A stretch of DNA of 22,364 nucleotides. Origin: a virus. The position numbers and the translations under genes were made by a program. The notes beneath the pieces were generated by a model that was not told where the DNA came from, ran no database searches, and saw only the letters and a list, made by a program, of their open reading frames with translations. Of this stretch, positions 21,890 through 22,364 are shown one piece after another. Within the stretch, counting starts at the first letter, position 1. Every line of letters begins with the position of its first letter. The DNA lies in the IMG/VR virus record IMGVR_UViG_3300017963_000781, positions 1-22,364 of that record; one strand, 5' to 3'.

Positions 21890-22137
21890 AAACAGCAGAA
21901 GTAATTATTATCGGATTTAGTAACGCCAACAAAGAAGGGGTTACTTTGCATACAAATATACCAGCAAAGTTAAAAACAGGAAACGTAAAAGGAGTGTCAA
22001 TATGGGTATTGTGGGATAAAATTGGCTCCGCCTTGCTCGAAAATTATACAGAAAGATGCGATACTTCAAGCCTTAACGAATTACGTATAACCAATAAGAA
22101 ACAGAGAGATGAAAATAGAAAACGGATATTATGTTGA
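21886..22137 (+). CDS. Small protein, function unknown
   Basis: An 83-residue protein on an ATGA overlap with the previous gene. The first half is beta-like (AEVIIIGFSNANKEGVTL), the middle has KGVSIWVLWDKIGSALLENY, and the end is strongly basic (RITNKKQRDENRKRIL). Base composition is lower in G+C than the genes just to the left. Its last 29 bases overlap the start of the Cys-rich array gene. No homology recognised. Confidence 0.65.
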   Translation: MKTAEVIIIGFSNANKEGVTLHTNIPAKLKTGNVKGVSIWVLWDKIGSALLENYTERCDTSSLNELRITNKKQRDENRKRILC

Positions 22138-22364
22138 TTACAATAACAATCGTTGGAATTGTGATTTCTACACAGAAGAACAGGCACAAAAGAATAGCGA
22201 TTCATTGATTAACTGCTCTAACTGCTCTTACTGCTCTTACTGCTCTGGCTGCTCTGGCTGCTCTAACTGCTCTAACTGCTCTGGCTGCTCTGACTGCTCT
22301 GACTGCTCTTACTGCTCTTACTGCTCTGGCTGCTCTGGCTGCTCTAACTGCTCTAACTGCTCTG
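22109..22364 (+). CDS. Cys-Ser-x tripeptide-array protein (3' end outside window)
   Basis: The frame opens at ATG 22109 and is still open at the window edge, with 85 full codons visible. Residues 1-34 form a header, MKIENGYYVDYNNNRWN then CDFYTEEQAQKNSDSLI, which looks like a small beta hairpin followed by a helix. From residue 35 on, every triplet reads x-Cys-Ser, with x restricted to Asn, Tyr, Gly or Asp. Seventeen full triplets are visible, so a third of the array is cysteine. I see no signal peptide or membrane segment. Possible roles are metal binding, a disulfide or thiol-stacked solenoid, or a host-interaction surface; none is shown by the sequence. It overlaps the previous gene by 29 nt. 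Confidence 0.8.
   Translation, partial: MKIENGYYVDYNNNRWNCDFYTEEQAQKNSDSLINCSNCSYCSYCSGCSGCSNCSNCSGCSDCSDCSYCSYCSGCSGCSNCSNCS
22211..22363 (+). repeat. Tandem 9-bp repeat array, NNC-TGC-TCT, 17 full units
   Basis: Seventeen units of exactly 9 bp without indels. TGCTCT is invariant; the variable triplet is AAC, TAC, GGC or GAC. In order the encoded variable residues are NN YY GG NN G DD YY GG NN. Units 3-11 reappear at units 12-17 and beyond, giving an 81-bp higher-order period. The array runs off the window. Confidence 0.97.

Noticed and set aside
22211-22364. CRISPR array
   Set aside because: The repeat is 9 bp with a 3-bp variable part, in frame inside a protein gene. There are no spacers and no cas genes.

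Overview
This 22.4 kb window is a stretch of a tailed double-stranded DNA bacteriophage (or prophage) genome whose host is most likely a member of the Bacteroidota. The host inference rests on three promoter-like elements that fit the Bacteroidota pattern (TTG, 19-20 nt, TAnnTTT), on A-rich start regions mostly without Shine-Dalgarno sequences, and on proteins that look like those of Bacteroidota phages. Every gene I accept is on the + strand. Genes are tightly packed with ATGA or TAATG stop/start overlaps. No terminase, integrase, tRNA or rRNA is visible, so lytic or temperate lifestyle cannot be decided here.

Layout. (1) 1-7516, core virion genes: the C-terminal part of a tape measure protein, a small HTH-like protein, a protease-scaffold fusion, the major capsid protein, a tail-tube-like protein, a small charged protein, a terminator, the portal, and a head-tail connector. 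The order is unusual, with the tape measure before the capsid genes and the portal after them. (2) 7519-11626, a more AT-rich block: a small virion-like protein, a second copy of the tail-tube-like protein, and two fibre/adhesin-like proteins that share an N-terminal motif. (3) 11623-13853, membrane and lysis genes: a multi-pass membrane protein, three small holin-like membrane proteins, a CHAP-type endolysin and a one-protein (u-)spanin, followed by a strong terminator. (4) 14160-19147, three successive transcription units. Each is preceded by a promoter carrying ATTGTTA exactly 14 nt (start to start) upstream of the -7 box. The first two encode small unknown proteins; the third encodes a ribbon-helix-helix candidate, a 50-residue protein, a Sak4-like RecA-fold ATPase and a RecB/Cas4-like nuclease. 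(5) 19247-20817, replication: an HNH + winged-helix + Phg_2220_C-like initiator followed by an overlapping DnaC-like helicase loader. (6) 20814-end, small accessory genes, ending in an open gene made of a pure x-Cys-Ser tripeptide array.

How it works together. Groups 1 and 2 build the particle and its receptor-binding apparatus, and group 3 releases it. Group 4 probably controls early expression and provides recombination, and group 5 starts DNA replication. The strongest oddities are the Cys-Ser-x array at the right edge, which has no synonymous variation, a doublet pattern and an 81-bp higher-order repeat; export-signal-like leaders on two virion proteins; and the fused HNH replication initiator, which has a sharp base-composition break.
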